Notes: generated from the sequence alone by a model not told the origin. A stretch of DNA of 64,000 nucleotides from Azorinus chamasolen (GCA_963576725.1 OY755237.1:54039805-54103804), one strand, 5' to 3'. Counted from the stretch's first letter, positions 53,900-63,807 are shown. A program made the numbers and translations.

Positions 53900-53985
53900 C
53901 AAGTTGTTTGCAACTCGTCGAGACACTGAGTTGCACAGCATCTCATCATGTTCCAAACTGTTTGGCACTAAATTATGACAGTGCT
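53900..53985. repeat. J-type palindrome
   Basis: caactcgtcgagacactgag ... catctcatcatgttccaaac tgtttggcac. Confidence 0.4.
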
Positions 53986-54214
53986 TTTGAAAAGAATTGC
54001 AAGAAATTTTATTTTGAAAAATGAAATACATTTTACACATTATTGTGACAAAAGGAAATACAGTAACTAAGCTTTCAAAATGTTTTACTAGAATTTGAAA
54101 GACACTTCCTTTTGTTTATGCTTTACCCGCTTAATGACTGAAATTTCATCTTTTAGCAGAATATGTATGATTAAAATATGACAATCATGTTTTGTTTAAA
54201 ACTCTATCAGTATC

Positions 54215-54475
54215 TTAACCCTTTCCCTGTTTTATGTTTATTTCAAATTTCAATACCCATTTAATATTCATGGAAATGCATATGGTAGTAATAATGAAAT
54301 ATGCAAGGTGGAACACTGTAGCCATTTTAGAACTAAAGAAACAGAGCTACCAAATTTCATTAGCAAACAGAGTAGACCCTGATCAGATGGCTCCTAAAGG
54401 AGCCATCTGATCTGGGTCTACTCTGTTTGCACATACATGAAAAGGCAGTTAAAGGTATATGAAAGAAAGGCTTAA
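54215..54475 (+). mobile_element. family A MITE, subtype A2
   Basis: TTAA-CCCTTTCCCTGTTTTAT, ggtggaacactgtagccatt, near-perfect core with apex gctcctaaaggagc, end gaaagaaaggcttaa. Confidence 0.85.
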
Positions 54476-54758
54476 GGGTTATTTGGCCTTGATTTTCCTT
54501 AATTTGATTATTTTACCATATTTTCTTTAGACACTGGTTAGAATTAAAACTGCTTTTTTTACTACATATATAGATTAAAATTTTGTACATCCCAAAATCG
54601 TTGTCAAACTATGTCTGGGATGGTGGAAATTTATTTTTACCTGATTCATACACCTAGTGATATATGAACACGGATGTTTTGGCCATGGCAGGACAAAAGT
54701 AATCCAGAAGGCTCAGATATTTGGATTTCTTTTGTCCTTCGTTAAGCTATTATCTGCC

Positions 54759-55010
54759 TTAACCCGTTACTCCATAAATTTGCCTTTATATACCTCTACA
54801 AACAGAGTAGACCCAGATCAGATGGCTCCTATAGAAGCCATCTGATCAGGTTCTGCTCTGTTTGCTTATGGAATAATATATTAGATCTGATTCTAGAATT
54901 TCTGTTCTGGGAAAAAGTTCATATGTTAATAAGCCATTTTAAAAATTCATCTAATTAATATACATGATGTCATTTTTTCTTTCATGAATAGTCATGGAGT
55001 AAAGGGTTAA
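54759..55010 (-). mobile_element. family A MITE, near-complete
   Basis: TTAA-CCCGTTACTCCATAAAT ... CATGGAGTAAAGGG-TTAA; core gtagacccagatcagatggc with apex gctcctatagaagc. Confidence 0.9.
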
Positions 55011-55088
55011 AGATTTTATTCAATGGTTGCTTACGGTCATTTCAAATATTTTATTCCATTTTCTTATTATTCCACCATCATATTTCAG

Positions 55089-55125
55089 GAGAACCAGACA
55101 AGGCAGCCAACTCATGGGAAAACAG
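55089..55125 (+). CDS. ADGB: androglobin small exon (37 nt), linker
   Basis: Acceptor catatttcag ends at 55088; donor gtgagt begins at 55126. It encodes GEPDKAANSWEN and leaves two bases. It fits in frame both to the micro-exon at 50002 and directly to the exon at 41115 (both leave one base), so inclusion of the micro-exon is optional. Confidence 0.58.
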
Positions 55126-55224
55126 GTGAGTTATGAAAACTTCTACGCAATTCAAACAACTTTCATTTTAACTTTTCTTTTAGATAACATATTTGTGCAC
55201 AATTCAAGATCAAATGTTTTTATT

Positions 55225-55515
55225 TTTCACACTTTCTTGTCCGGAAGATAACTCCTATATTGCTCATGCCATTGGATTGAAACTTTATACATGGAAAGAG
55301 CATGATGCAAGGAAGTGTCATGTACAAGAGCCATAACTGTGACTTCAATACTTTTGAAGTTATTGCCCTTTGTTACATTTTTTTGTCCAATCAATAACTC
55401 CTGGTCTACCCATGCTATTTGAATGACATTTCATTTATGGAAAGAGCATGATAGAAGGAAGTGTCATACACAAGTTCCATAACTCTGGCTTCAGTAATGT
55501 TGTAGACATTGCCCC
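55225..55515. repeat. two units of the 'ccggacgataactcc' tandem family
   Basis: cttgtccggaagataactcc and tgtccaatcaataactcctg begin units like those at 20631-21660. Confidence 0.7.
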
Positions 55516-56020
55516 CGATTTTCTGCAGAGTTAATGGGACTTTGAAATTTTACAAAGAAAATTTGGTCCGCAAGGGTTTTCAAAACCTTTGGTTGGATAT
55601 TCATTAAATTTCATTTGATTGATCGGCATCATCCCTAGTTGCGCATATCTTATTCCTGTTCCGGTTTGATGAGTTTCTGCAGAGTTATTGGACTTTAAAT
55701 TTTTACATGGAAAAAATTGTCGGCACTGTTTCTCAAAAATCTTTTGTTGAGTTTTCATGAAACTTAATAAGATTGATCAACACCATGCCTAGTTGTGCAT
55801 GTCGTATTCCTGTTCCTGTTTGATGATTTTGTGCAGAGATATGGGACTTCGAGATTTTTACATGGAAAATTTTGTCAGCTTGGTTTCTCCGAAATTTTTG
55901 TTTGGATGTTCATGAAACTTCAATGGATTGATCAGCACCATGCCTTATTGTGCATATTGTATTCCTGTTCCGGTTTGATGATTTTGTGCAGAGTCATGGG
56001 ACTTTGGAAAATTTTGTCGA
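55515..56020. repeat. ~155-bp tandem repeat, about 3 units
   Basis: ttgcgcatatcttattcctg ttccggtttgatg ... catgaaacttaa recurs three times with changes, the last ending near 56020. Long ORFs through here are repeat-driven. Confidence 0.7.
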
Positions 56021-56308
56021 CGCGCTGGGGGAGGCATCAGTTTTTGTATCCAAAAACAATTCTAGTTGCAATCTACGGACGTTACTGCAACAAGGTATTT
56101 CTCACCCGAAATTCTATGGTGATGTTTTTAGGAAAGTTCTGGGTCATATCCATTTTCATAATTTGTTTATTAAACGCATTAAAATCTTTAGGAAGAAAGG
56201 CTATGACCCCATTATATTGCAACGCACTGCATGTTTGGTTATTGACCCCTTCACAGTCGGTAGCAACGCTTCCCTCTTTGCTTGCATGATGACAGACCGA
56301 GAGTAGTA
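56021..56308 (+). pseudogene. retroelement-like ORF, C-terminal fragment
   Basis: In the frame ending with tag at 56304-56306 the peptide contains SHPKFYGDVFRKVLGHIHF and KKGYDPIILQRTACLVIDPF. This FYGD ... GY...LQ.TACLV..P pattern is one I associate with the ends of repetitive reverse-transcriptase-type ORFs in bivalve genomes; that association is from memory. No start and no upstream RT domain are present, so I read it as a broken fragment within an androglobin intron. It could instead be a different repeated protein family. Confidence 0.45.
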
Positions 56309-56579
56309 CTCTATGATGGTATACTCTTAAATCAAGAAACGGGATGAGCTTACCAGACTCTTGTATTGCTTTTTCTCTGTCATGCCCTTAACGGCTTCCC
56401 TGCACAGTTGCTCTGACTTCAGCAAAGTCATATATTGAGTACATACTTTACAGATGTTCACAGTTGTTGTCATGCTACATGTATGTTTTACATATTGTCC
56501 TGTGTTTACCATCTTGTGTTCAAAGATGGTTACAAACTTCCTACAGCATGCTAGATATAATTGGTTTTAGTGTAGAAAC

Positions 56580-56640
56580 TGAGTATATAAGACCTTTGCC
56601 TGACGGAGCCCTTTGATCAGGATCTGCACAGTTTGTCATA
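56580..56640. repeat. family K half palindrome
   Basis: agccctttgatcaggatctgcacagtttgtc only. Confidence 0.4.
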
Positions 56641-56749
56641 AATAACATTTTCTTCAGTGATGGATTTTGATCCAATTTTTTGTTTAATTAATTTCAAAAA
56701 GGGAGGAGTCTGTTTTAATTATTCACCAGGTTAAAAGTTGACAAGCTCA

Positions 56750-57060
56750 TTCAGTTTATTTCTCTACTAAAACCTATGTTGTGACCACTCTTTGGAATCA
56801 TCTTAAATCATCACAACACAGGCTTCAGCAAAGAAATGACTTAAATCATCACAACACACGGTTCAGCAAATCATCACAACACAGGGTTCAGCAAAGAATT
56901 GACTTAAATCATCACAACACAGGGTTCAGCAAAGAATTGACTTAAATCATCACAACACACGGTTCAGCAAAGAAATGACTTTAATCATCACAACACAGGG
57001 TTCAGCAAAGAAATGACATTTTTTTTATTTTTGAAATATGAAAGTTTTAGTATTTGAAAT
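56750..57060. mobile_element. family D MITE with amplified arm
   Basis: tttctctactaaaacctatg ttgtgaccactc on the left; the right arm is replaced by repeated atcatcacaacacagggttcagcaaag units. Confidence 0.65.
56795..57020. repeat. ~38-bp tandem repeat, 5-6 copies
   Basis: Units of cttaaatcatcacaacacag ggttcagcaaagaattga, one truncated. Derived from the D arm (cacaacatagggtttggtgg). Confidence 0.85.
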
Positions 57061-57064
57061 AAGT

Positions 57065-57200
57065 TCTTTATCTTTGTATTTTGAATGCTTTTATGTTTTA
57101 TTCTGATGTTCTTTATCTATGTATTTTGAATACTTTTATATTTGATTCTGATGTTCTTTATCTTTGTATTTTGAATATGTTGTATTTTATTCTGATGAAG
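57065..57200. repeat. ~45-bp tandem repeat, 3 copies
   Basis: ttctttatctttgtattttg aatgcttttatgttttattctgatg three times, just upstream of the acceptor at 57243. Confidence 0.8.
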
Positions 57201-57243
57201 TTACTAAATTATTGTTCATTGGAATGTGGTAATGTGTTTACAG

Positions 57244-57273
57244 GGCAGAAAGTAAAAAAGAAAAAGAAAAGAG
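57244..57273 (+). CDS. ADGB: androglobin small exon (30 nt), Lys/Glu-rich
   Basis: Acceptor gtgtttacag ends at 57243; donor gtttgt begins at 57274 (weaker than the others). It encodes RAESKKEKEKR across the junctions, phase 2 on both sides, in frame with exons at 55089 and 61423. The charged composition resembles the linker; the exon could be alternative. Confidence 0.5.
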
Positions 57274-57469
57274 GTTTGTTAACAATCAGTTATAGTGCTT
57301 AATCACGCACCTTTTTTCAGTTATCTAACGATATATCTTACAGTTGTTCTCCTAAACCCATTACCCCACCACATAGACATTTGTCCCATATTACAGTTTA
57401 CTTTACTGGTAACATGGATTGTTATACCTAACTAAACAACAGGTCTTTAGGGGTGTATTTCAAACCTCT

Positions 57470-57622
57470 GATGAACAGAGTTCCTGCGTAAATTAACACA
57501 TTTCAAAAATAACTTCTTTATTTCTCCACCAAAGTCTATGTTGTGACAACATTTTAGAATCGTCTCAAAGAGACAATTCTAAAGGGTGGTCACAACATAG
57601 GGTTTGGTGGAAAAAAGACAAA
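57470..57622. mobile_element. family D palindromic MITE
   Basis: tttctccaccaaagtctatg ttgtgacaac ... ggtcacaacatagggtttgg; apex cgtctcaaagagacaattc. Confidence 0.82.
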
Positions 57623-57643
57623 TTAAGTATACCCCCACTCTTT

Positions 57644-57657
57644 CCCCCCCCCCCCCC
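57644..57657. repeat. poly-C tract
   Basis: Fourteen consecutive C. Confidence 0.9.
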
Positions 57658-58082
57658 ATCTCCCACCTTTGTTGCTGTTTAACTAGGTAATACCTTTGGC
57701 AGAGGATATAATTCTATGAATTTGCTTGTTATTACAGCATCATTCAGTGAATCAAGGGTAATGAATTTGAAAAATAATATATAATTTCAAATCAGAAAAT
57801 TTACTCATCTGGTAGTCACATATTTTAGGCGTTATGAATAAAATGCAAGGATAAAACCAGTTTAATTATTACCTGGTCTCACACAAAGTGGAAATGATGA
57901 TAATCAGCTGGCCTTAATTGAACAACAAAAACATTAGTATGCACATATGCAATAGATTTGCACAGTAGGAACATTACTGAAATATTTTTAAAAAATTATT
58001 TAGTATTTCAATGTCTTATGGTGATGGGTTTTACATCATTGATTCCTAATTTCCCTAAGAATTTGGACATACAAAACTAAAC

Positions 58083-58150
58083 AAATAGTGCAGACCCAGA
58101 TCAGATGGCTGCTGAAGGAGCCGTTTGATCAGGGTATACACTATTTGTTA
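58083..58150. repeat. family K palindrome
   Basis: aaatagtgcagacccagatc agatggctgctgaaggagcc / tttgatcagggtatacacta. Confidence 0.6.
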
Positions 58151-58210
58151 CTATGTCAGTCTAAAATGAAGTTATCAAAATGGTGCCAAATTGAATTAAT
58201 ATATGCTACT

Positions 58211-58464
58211 TTAACCCTTTACTCCATCAATATGCTTTTCTACTCCTTTGCAAACAAAGTAGACCCAGATCAGACGGCTCCTTTAGGAGCCATCTGATCA
58301 GGGTCTGCTCTTTGCTTATGATAAAATATAGATCTAGATATGATTCTACAGTTTCTACCATGATAAAAAAAATTCTGTGTCCATGTGCTATTGTAACAAT
58401 TGATCTTAGTTAAATTCATAATGTCACTATTTCTTTCATGAATATTCATAGAGAAAAGGGTTAA
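58211..58464 (-). mobile_element. family A MITE, near-complete
   Basis: TTAA-CCCTTTACTCCATCAAT ... gagaaaaggg-TTAA; core gacggctcctttaggagcca. Confidence 0.88.
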
Positions 58465-58494
58465 AAACCAGTGGAGAGGGAAGTGTTCAGGTGT

Positions 58495-58720
58495 TCAAAT
58501 ATTTAGGGTTATTAGGATGTTATATAGGGTAATAAGGGTGTTATACTTAGGGTATGTTATACTTAGAGTAATTAGGATGTTATATAGGGTAATTAAAGAG
58601 TGTTATATTTAGGGTTATTAGGGTATGTTATATTTAGGGTTTATAAAGGTATATTATATTTACGGTTATATTGGTACCGGTATGTTATATGATTATAAGG
58701 GTATGTTATATTTAGGATAG
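58495..58720. repeat. degenerate minisatellite (tagggttattagggtatgttata)n
   Basis: About nine imperfect units of 22-30 bases, rich in TTAGGG-like words. Confidence 0.8.
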
Positions 58721-58774
58721 TGGGGAACTAATCAGTAATACAACTTAAACCCTATATGATAACCATTAAATAAA

Positions 58775-58880
58775 GAATGCAGGTGGTAGCCTAATGCAGA
58801 CTGAAAGTAATGCAGACAGCTCTCCTTGGAATTGTCTGCATTGCTTTCATTCCTCATTAAGCAACCACCAGTGTACCACA
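58775..58880. mobile_element. family C MITE core
   Basis: gcaggtggtagcctaatgca gactgaaag ... ctttcattcctcattaagca; termini lost. Confidence 0.55.
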
Positions 58881-59039
58881 ATGCATGAAGCTGAGACATT
58901 TTCCAAAAATATAATGCCCCAGGGAGCATGGTTTAGAGATAATACGATATGTTAAGAGTTTTATATGTATATAGGAGCTATACTTTATGACAACCAACTG
59001 TTAGGCATTACAGTGTAGAGCCTGGTCATCTAAAATGTG

Positions 59040-59414
59040 TAACCCTTTACTCCATGGATATTCATGTAAGAAATTATGACAGGAATATTGATTAGATTAA
59101 TTGTTGCAAAATCACATGAACACATGAATTTTTTACCATGGCAGAAACTGTAGAATCATATCTATGTTATATCATAAGCATACAGAGCGCAGACCCTGAT
59201 TGGATCTAGTGAGATTGTCTTTATTTGATTTCATCATATAGATTTATTTACATTATTTATTCGGCTCTATATGACCATCAGTGTCGATGGGCCGTAAAAC
59301 ACCATTCATTCATTCATTCTGATTGGATGGCTCCTACAGGATCTGTCTGATCTGGGTTTACTCTGTTTGCAAGGACATAGAAAGGTGCATTTATGGAGAA
59401 AGCAGCTGTTAAAA
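59040..59414 (+). mobile_element. family A MITE split by a retroelement tail
   Basis: aaccctttactccatggata to agaccctgattggat (59205); resumes at 59319 and ends gagaaagcagctgttaa. Confidence 0.8.
59206..59318 (+). mobile_element. 5'-truncated non-LTR retroelement/SINE tail
   Basis: 113 bases ending in (CATT)n, with cagtgtcgatgggccgtaaa acacc before the tail. The exact 10-base duplication CTGATTGGAT lies on both sides (59196-59205, 59319-59328). Target-primed insertion is the simplest reading. Confidence 0.8.
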
Positions 59415-59853
59415 TGTAGCCTCCGATCAGGTTATACACTGTTTGTCACCCAAGTCAGCAAAACAGAATAAGCTGTGATTGGTAATAACTTAACCTTATC
59501 AGAGGTCACATTTTAAAAAAACAACTGAAGGTTGGTTTTCACACAGTGGGGCTCAGTTATACTAATTTGTAAGTTTTTCAATATTTATCACATATAGCTA
59601 GCACTGTTGGATAAGGGCATAATTTGATCAGTACCTTTATCAATGTCTGAGTATGTTTTATCCTATAGAGCTTTCCTAATAATTGTTCTCTTAGTACCAT
59701 TGCACTAGTTAGGAAATATTGGTACATTCATGGGATTGTCTGTGTTAATGTTTTTTATGCTTTTAAAGCACAATGTTCTTTATAGAAAAGGGGAGAAAGT
59801 TACCCAAAGGATTTTGTTCATAGACTTAAAGTTAGCCTTTTTTTATGTGTCCT

Positions 59854-60093
59854 GGGCCCGTATTCACGAAGCACTTAGTCTGAAACTCAGACTCAAGAAT
59901 CACAATGGAAACTACCACAACTTGAATTATATTGTTTTGATCAACTTAAGAAATGACTATGCCAATATAAGCTGTAAAAGAATTATTTATGGCAATTTTC
60001 ATTCCATTTCGCAGAGTCATGTTGAGATTTTGGCATATTCTGTTTGATTTTTGAGTCTAAGTTTCAGACTCAGCGCTTTGTGAATACGGGCCC
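59854..60093. mobile_element. MITE with GGGCCCGTATTCAC termini
   Basis: gggcccgtattcacgaagca cttagtctgaaactcagactcaa at the left is inverted at the right (gagtctaagtttcagactca gcgctttgtgaatacgggccc). About 45-bp arms with a few mismatches; one copy here. Confidence 0.8.
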
Positions 60094-60140
60094 TGGTTAT
60101 CATCATGTAAAATAGTCAGTAAATAAGACCATGTCTGCCT

Positions 60141-60352
60141 TTAACCCTTTCCTCCATAAATCCGCCTTTCTACGCCTCTGTAAAAGTCACCTGTTGAAAC
60201 CATTGTGATAAATAGAGCATTAACTCTATTTATCACAATGGTTTCTATCTACAAAGTTCTAAAATATTCCTTTTCTCTAGTTAATGCTCCTTTTCCGGGA
60301 GATTTATTCAAAGTGGTTGGATCTAAATATAGCCTATGGAGGAATGGGTTAA
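60141..60352 (+). mobile_element. family B MITE, apex deleted
   Basis: TTAA at both ends; arms meet at agagcattaactctatttat so the gctcctataggagc apex is missing. Confidence 0.87.
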
Positions 60353-60409
60353 TATGGCATAGATAATTAAGAGGAACTATTTGACAAATTAATGAAATTT
60401 ATTGTACTT

Positions 60410-60630
60410 TTTTCATGCCCATGAATATTCATGTTGGAAATAAGGACAGTACTAGTATCAATTAGCTAAACATTTATAATGACATCATGAACAAGGGAAT
60501 TGTTACCATGGCAAATTGTAGAAATAAGTAAACAAAGCAGACACTGATCAGAAGGCATCTATAAGAGCCATCTGATCTCAGTCTACCGTGTTTGTACAGG
60601 TGCCAAAAAGTGTATCCATGGAGTAAAGAG
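60410..60630 (+). mobile_element. family A MITE
   Basis: tgcccatgaatattcatgtt, ttaccatggcaaattgtaga, core gcatctataagagcc, end catggagtaaagagtaaag. Confidence 0.7.
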
Positions 60631-60704
60631 TAAAGCATTACTCATATCTGCCTGTGGATGTGTTCAATTAGCTGTTGACACATTTCTACATTTCTAGTTC
60701 TTCG

Positions 60705-60937
60705 TAGAATCTCTCAATGCCTATACAAGAAGATTAGACCCAGATCAGATAGCTGCTTTAGGAACCTTCTGATCAGGATCTATTCTGTTTGCTTATGGAA
60801 TTATATAGAGCTCAGATTCTAAAGGTTCTGACAAATGGCCAAAAGTTCCTTTGCTGACTGGTGATTGTAAAAATTAAGCGAATGAATATTCATGAAGTCA
60901 TGATTTCTTGTTTGAATATTCATGAAGTAAATGGTTA
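60705..60937 (-). mobile_element. family A MITE
   Basis: Core ttagacccagatcagatagc with apex tgctttaggaacc, AT flank, end gaagtaaatggttaa. Confidence 0.7.
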
Positions 60938-60999
60938 AAGAAAGGTATATGTTGTCATGGAAAAGATAATCCTCTCATTTCAGAATGAAAACGCTGAAC

Positions 61000-61226
61000 C
61001 ATAATATCCCATTCTCACATTTTGATGCCTCTGTAAAAGTCACTTTTTGAAACCTTTGCGATAAATAAAACATTTGTTCCATAGGAGCAAATTTAATGCT
61101 TTATTTATTACAATTGTTTAAAACCAACAGAATTAAAAAATTGCCTTTTTTCTAGTAATTGCTCCTTTTTGGAAGATTTATTCAAAGAGCTTGGGACTAA
61201 AAATAGCCTAGGCGTGAATGGGATAA
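61000..61226 (+). mobile_element. family B MITE, diverged
   Basis: atcccattctcacattttga start, palindrome with several mismatches, right flank, end gcgtgaatgggataa. It precedes the IQ exon by about 200 bases. Confidence 0.75.
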
Positions 61227-61422
61227 TATATAGAAGCAGGTTACGTTTGATTCTCAAACCAGTTTTGTTCTCTTCCTTGCAAAAACAGCTTCAGCGTTAG
61301 ATCCTGATGAGACATCTGTGGACTTGGTGTTGTATCTATATCCCCACTGTACACAGATAATATCACATGTTCACCAATAGTGTCAGGGAAAATATAATTT
61401 GTATTCTGTTTACCAATTACAG

Positions 61423-61517
61423 GATTCCTACCACAGAAGAACAAATTGCCACGGTTAAGTTGCAAAAGCAGTGGAAGGGTTACTGGGTCCGAAAAATTCG
61501 CTCAGCCAGGACCCCCG
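61423..61517 (+). CDS. ADGB: androglobin exon: IQ calmodulin-binding motif
   Basis: Acceptor ccaattacag ends at 61422; donor gtaggt begins at 61518. It encodes RIPTTEEQIATVKLQKQWKG then YWVRKIRSARTPG. The string LQKQWKGYWVRK fits the IQ pattern (I/L-Q-xxx-R/K-G-xxx-R/K), the calmodulin-binding element that in androglobin interrupts the permuted globin between helices H and A. Its position between the H-helix exon and the A-helix exon is exactly the androglobin order. Confidence 0.9.
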
Positions 61518-61552
61518 GTAGGTTATGCGTTTGTTGTTACTTAGGAATGGGT

Positions 61553-61796
61553 TTAAACCTTTTATTGATAATCTCACCTTTTAGTGCTTTTGCAAACAGA
61601 GATCAAATAGCTCTTGTAAGAGCTGGCTGACCAGGGTCTGCTCTGTTCACCAAAAGAATTTCTTAGATCTGATTGTATACTTTCTGTCATGGCAGTGCAG
61701 TCACTTCTATGATATGAGAATACACATAAGGTATTAATTAATTAATATTCATAATGTTTGGAGTTCTGCATAAATATTCATAAGGTAAAGGGTTAA
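61553..61796 (-). mobile_element. family A MITE
   Basis: gtttaaaccttttattgata, core gatcaaatagctcttgtaag, AT flank, end aggtaaagggttaa. It begins 36 bases after the IQ exon donor. Confidence 0.72.
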
Positions 61797-62040
61797 AGAA
61801 GAATACTAAATAGAATAGATGAAAAAAATGCACACAAAATGCACAAGCTACATTTGTACATTAGAATAAGATATTTCATTGTAAAATTGTTTTTGAGTTC
61901 AATACCATAAGTTATTGTCAGTCTATATTATCAGTATTTTGTGTCAGTATGCTGTTAGTAAGTGAAACCATTTGATATGATAGGATGATAATGATATTAA
62001 TTAAACAACAGCAATTGGATGGGTTAAAAGTCATAAGGTG

Positions 62041-62186
62041 TTAACCCATTCCCTCATATTGACGTCTTTTGATGCCTCTGCATAAGTCACATCTTGAAAC
62101 CATTGTGATAAATAGAGCATTTTGCTCCTATAGGAAGTAATTTTAACAGAGGCGTAGAATGGTGTATTCGTGGAGGAAAGGGTTAA
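62041..62186. mobile_element. family B MITE, deleted chimera
   Basis: TTAA ends; left end and arm to gcattttgctcctatagga, then jumps to agtaattttaacagaggcgt, the short flank of the same type as the other end. Both sides are therefore the short flank. Confidence 0.72.
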
Positions 62187-62194
62187 AAAGGTGA

Positions 62195-62242
62195 TTCTAA
62201 AGAATGGCTGCAATATAGGGTTTGATGGAGAAATGATGATTA
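62195..62242. mobile_element. family D MITE, one arm
   Basis: gattctaaagaatggctgca atatagggtttgatggagaa; single arm, 60 bases before the acceptor at 62301. Confidence 0.5.
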
Positions 62243-62301
62243 CTTTCTGTTATTGTTGACTCTATTTCAAGCTTTCAGCAGATCCTTTCTTTATTTTACA
62301 G

Positions 62302-62410
62302 GTACTGAGGAAAACAATAAGGTAATAATGAACCTTCAGAAGTGCTGGTCAATGATAGAGCCCCATCTAGACTCTAGCAACCCAGACCATCCAGGGCTCT
62401 TCCTGTTCAG
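62302..62410 (+). CDS. ADGB: androglobin exon: displaced globin helix A
   Basis: Acceptor tttattttacag ends at 62301; donor gtaagt begins at 62411. It encodes TEENNKVIMNLQKCWSMIEP then HLDSSNPDHPGLFLFR. The amphipathic stretch VIMNLQKCWSMIE corresponds to globin helix A and GLFLFR to the start of helix B, placed after helix H as expected for the circular permutation. It leaves two bases, completed at 63808. Confidence 0.9.
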
Positions 62411-62586
62411 GTAAGTTTGTGAAAGTAAAGGAAATGTGAATTAGCACCCACCTAATTGTCTACTCTAATTATCTTGCAAAGCACTTTTAGCATAGCCCAC
62501 AGAAACAAGTGTGTATAAAGACTATGCAAGAATCATTTTATATTTGTCAAGTCATTTGCATCCAGAAATGAATAGCAATATATAAT

Positions 62587-62790
62587 TAACACTTTCCGTA
62601 ATGAACATTTATGAATGAAATTTATCTCTTCATGGATATTCATTAATTTAATTTAATAATATAAAAATTGCAATGGAATGTTTTGCTGAGACAAAAATTG
62701 TAGGATCAGATCTGCATAAGTTCACACGCAAACTATCTGATCTCGGTCTACACTGTTTGCAAGGCACATCTATGATTGAAAGTGCTATTG
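62587..62790 (+). mobile_element. family A MITE, core reduced
   Basis: aacactttccgtaatgaaca, AT flank, agacaaaaattgtaggatca, outer core only (cacgcaaactatctgatctc). Confidence 0.65.
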
Positions 62791-62817
62791 AAACGTACCC
62801 TATTTGTTTGTTTCCTG

Positions 62818-63230
62818 TTAACCCTTTCCCTGTTGAATATTTATGTAAGAAATTTTGACATCATGAATATTTATTTAGCTGAAGTTTTATAATGGCTTAT
62901 GTACACAGGAAGTTTTGGTATTGGTAGAAACTGCAGGGTTATATCTGTTATAATTCCATAAGCAAACAGAGCAAACCCTGATCAGATGGCTCCTACAGGA
63001 GCTGTTTGATCTGGGTCTACTCTGTTTGCAAAGGCATGGAAAGATGGGAGCTCATAGGAGCCATCTAATCAGGGTCTGCCTGGTTTGCTTATGAAATTAC
63101 ATACATCTGATTGTACAGTTTTTACCAGGGACAAAACTCTACCTGTGCATATGCCAACATAAATATTAAGCTGATTAATATTCATACATACTTTATTTCT
63201 TACATGAATATTTATGGAGTAAAAGATTAA
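62818..63230. mobile_element. head-to-head family A dimer
   Basis: TTAA at 62818-62821 and 63227-63230. A forward A copy (AT flank then complete core, apex gctcctacaggagc) runs at aaaggcatggaaagatggga into half a reverse core and a reverse AT flank ending ttatggagtaaaagattaa. Both outer ends are the AT-flank end. Confidence 0.8.
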
Positions 63231-63294
63231 GCTGTAGTAATTTTTAAGTGGTTGGCATGCACTACTATTACCAGATATAATGGCTGTAATGTTC

Positions 63295-63776
63295 AACCCT
63301 TAAGTCTTGATGAATATTCATGTAAACAATAATTAGTAACCCTTTCCTCCATAAATATGCCTTTCTATGCCTCTGTAAAAGTCACTTTTTGAAACCCATT
63401 GTGATAAATAGAGCATTTGCTCCTTTAAATAGAGCATTTGCTCTATTTATCACAATGGTTTCAGAACAACAAAATTCTAAAAAAAATCCTTTTCTCTAGT
63501 TAATGCTCCTTTTCAGTAGATTCATTTAAAGAGGTTGGGTCTTAAAATAGCCTATGAGGAAACAGGTTAATAATCAATAAAAATTAGCTGTTCTTTTATA
63601 ATGGTACATGAACGCAGGATGCTTTGTCTGACCGAAACTCTACAGTCACATCTATATAATTCTATAAACAAACAGAGCAGATCCCTGATCAGACAGCTCC
63701 TACAGGAACCATCTGATCTGGATCTACTGTGTTTGCAATGGTGTCAAAAGGCACCCCTTACAGGTAAAGCGTTAAC
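63295..63776 (+). mobile_element. family A MITE split by family B
   Basis: aacccttaagtcttgatgaa tattcatgtaaacaataatt, B insertion, then aaaaattagctgttctttta taatggtacatg, core with apex gctcctacaggaacc, end caggtaaagcgttaa. Confidence 0.75.
63335..63572 (+). mobile_element. family B MITE inside family A
   Basis: agtaaccctttcctccataa start, arms with an extra aaatagagcatttgct copy at the apex, right flank, end aggaaacaggttaa. Confidence 0.82.
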
Positions 63777-63807
63777 CAAACCAAACCAAACTTCCCACTA
63801 TTTGCAG

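Noticed and set aside
55795..56289. 164-codon plus-strand ORF
   Set aside because: Mostly tandem 155-bp units; its downstream part is in a different frame from the retroelement-like peptide, which fits the overlapping frame ending at 56306 better.
59730..60047. 105-codon plus-strand ORF
   Set aside because: It spans into the GGGCCCGTATTCAC MITE and has no recognisable domain or splice context.
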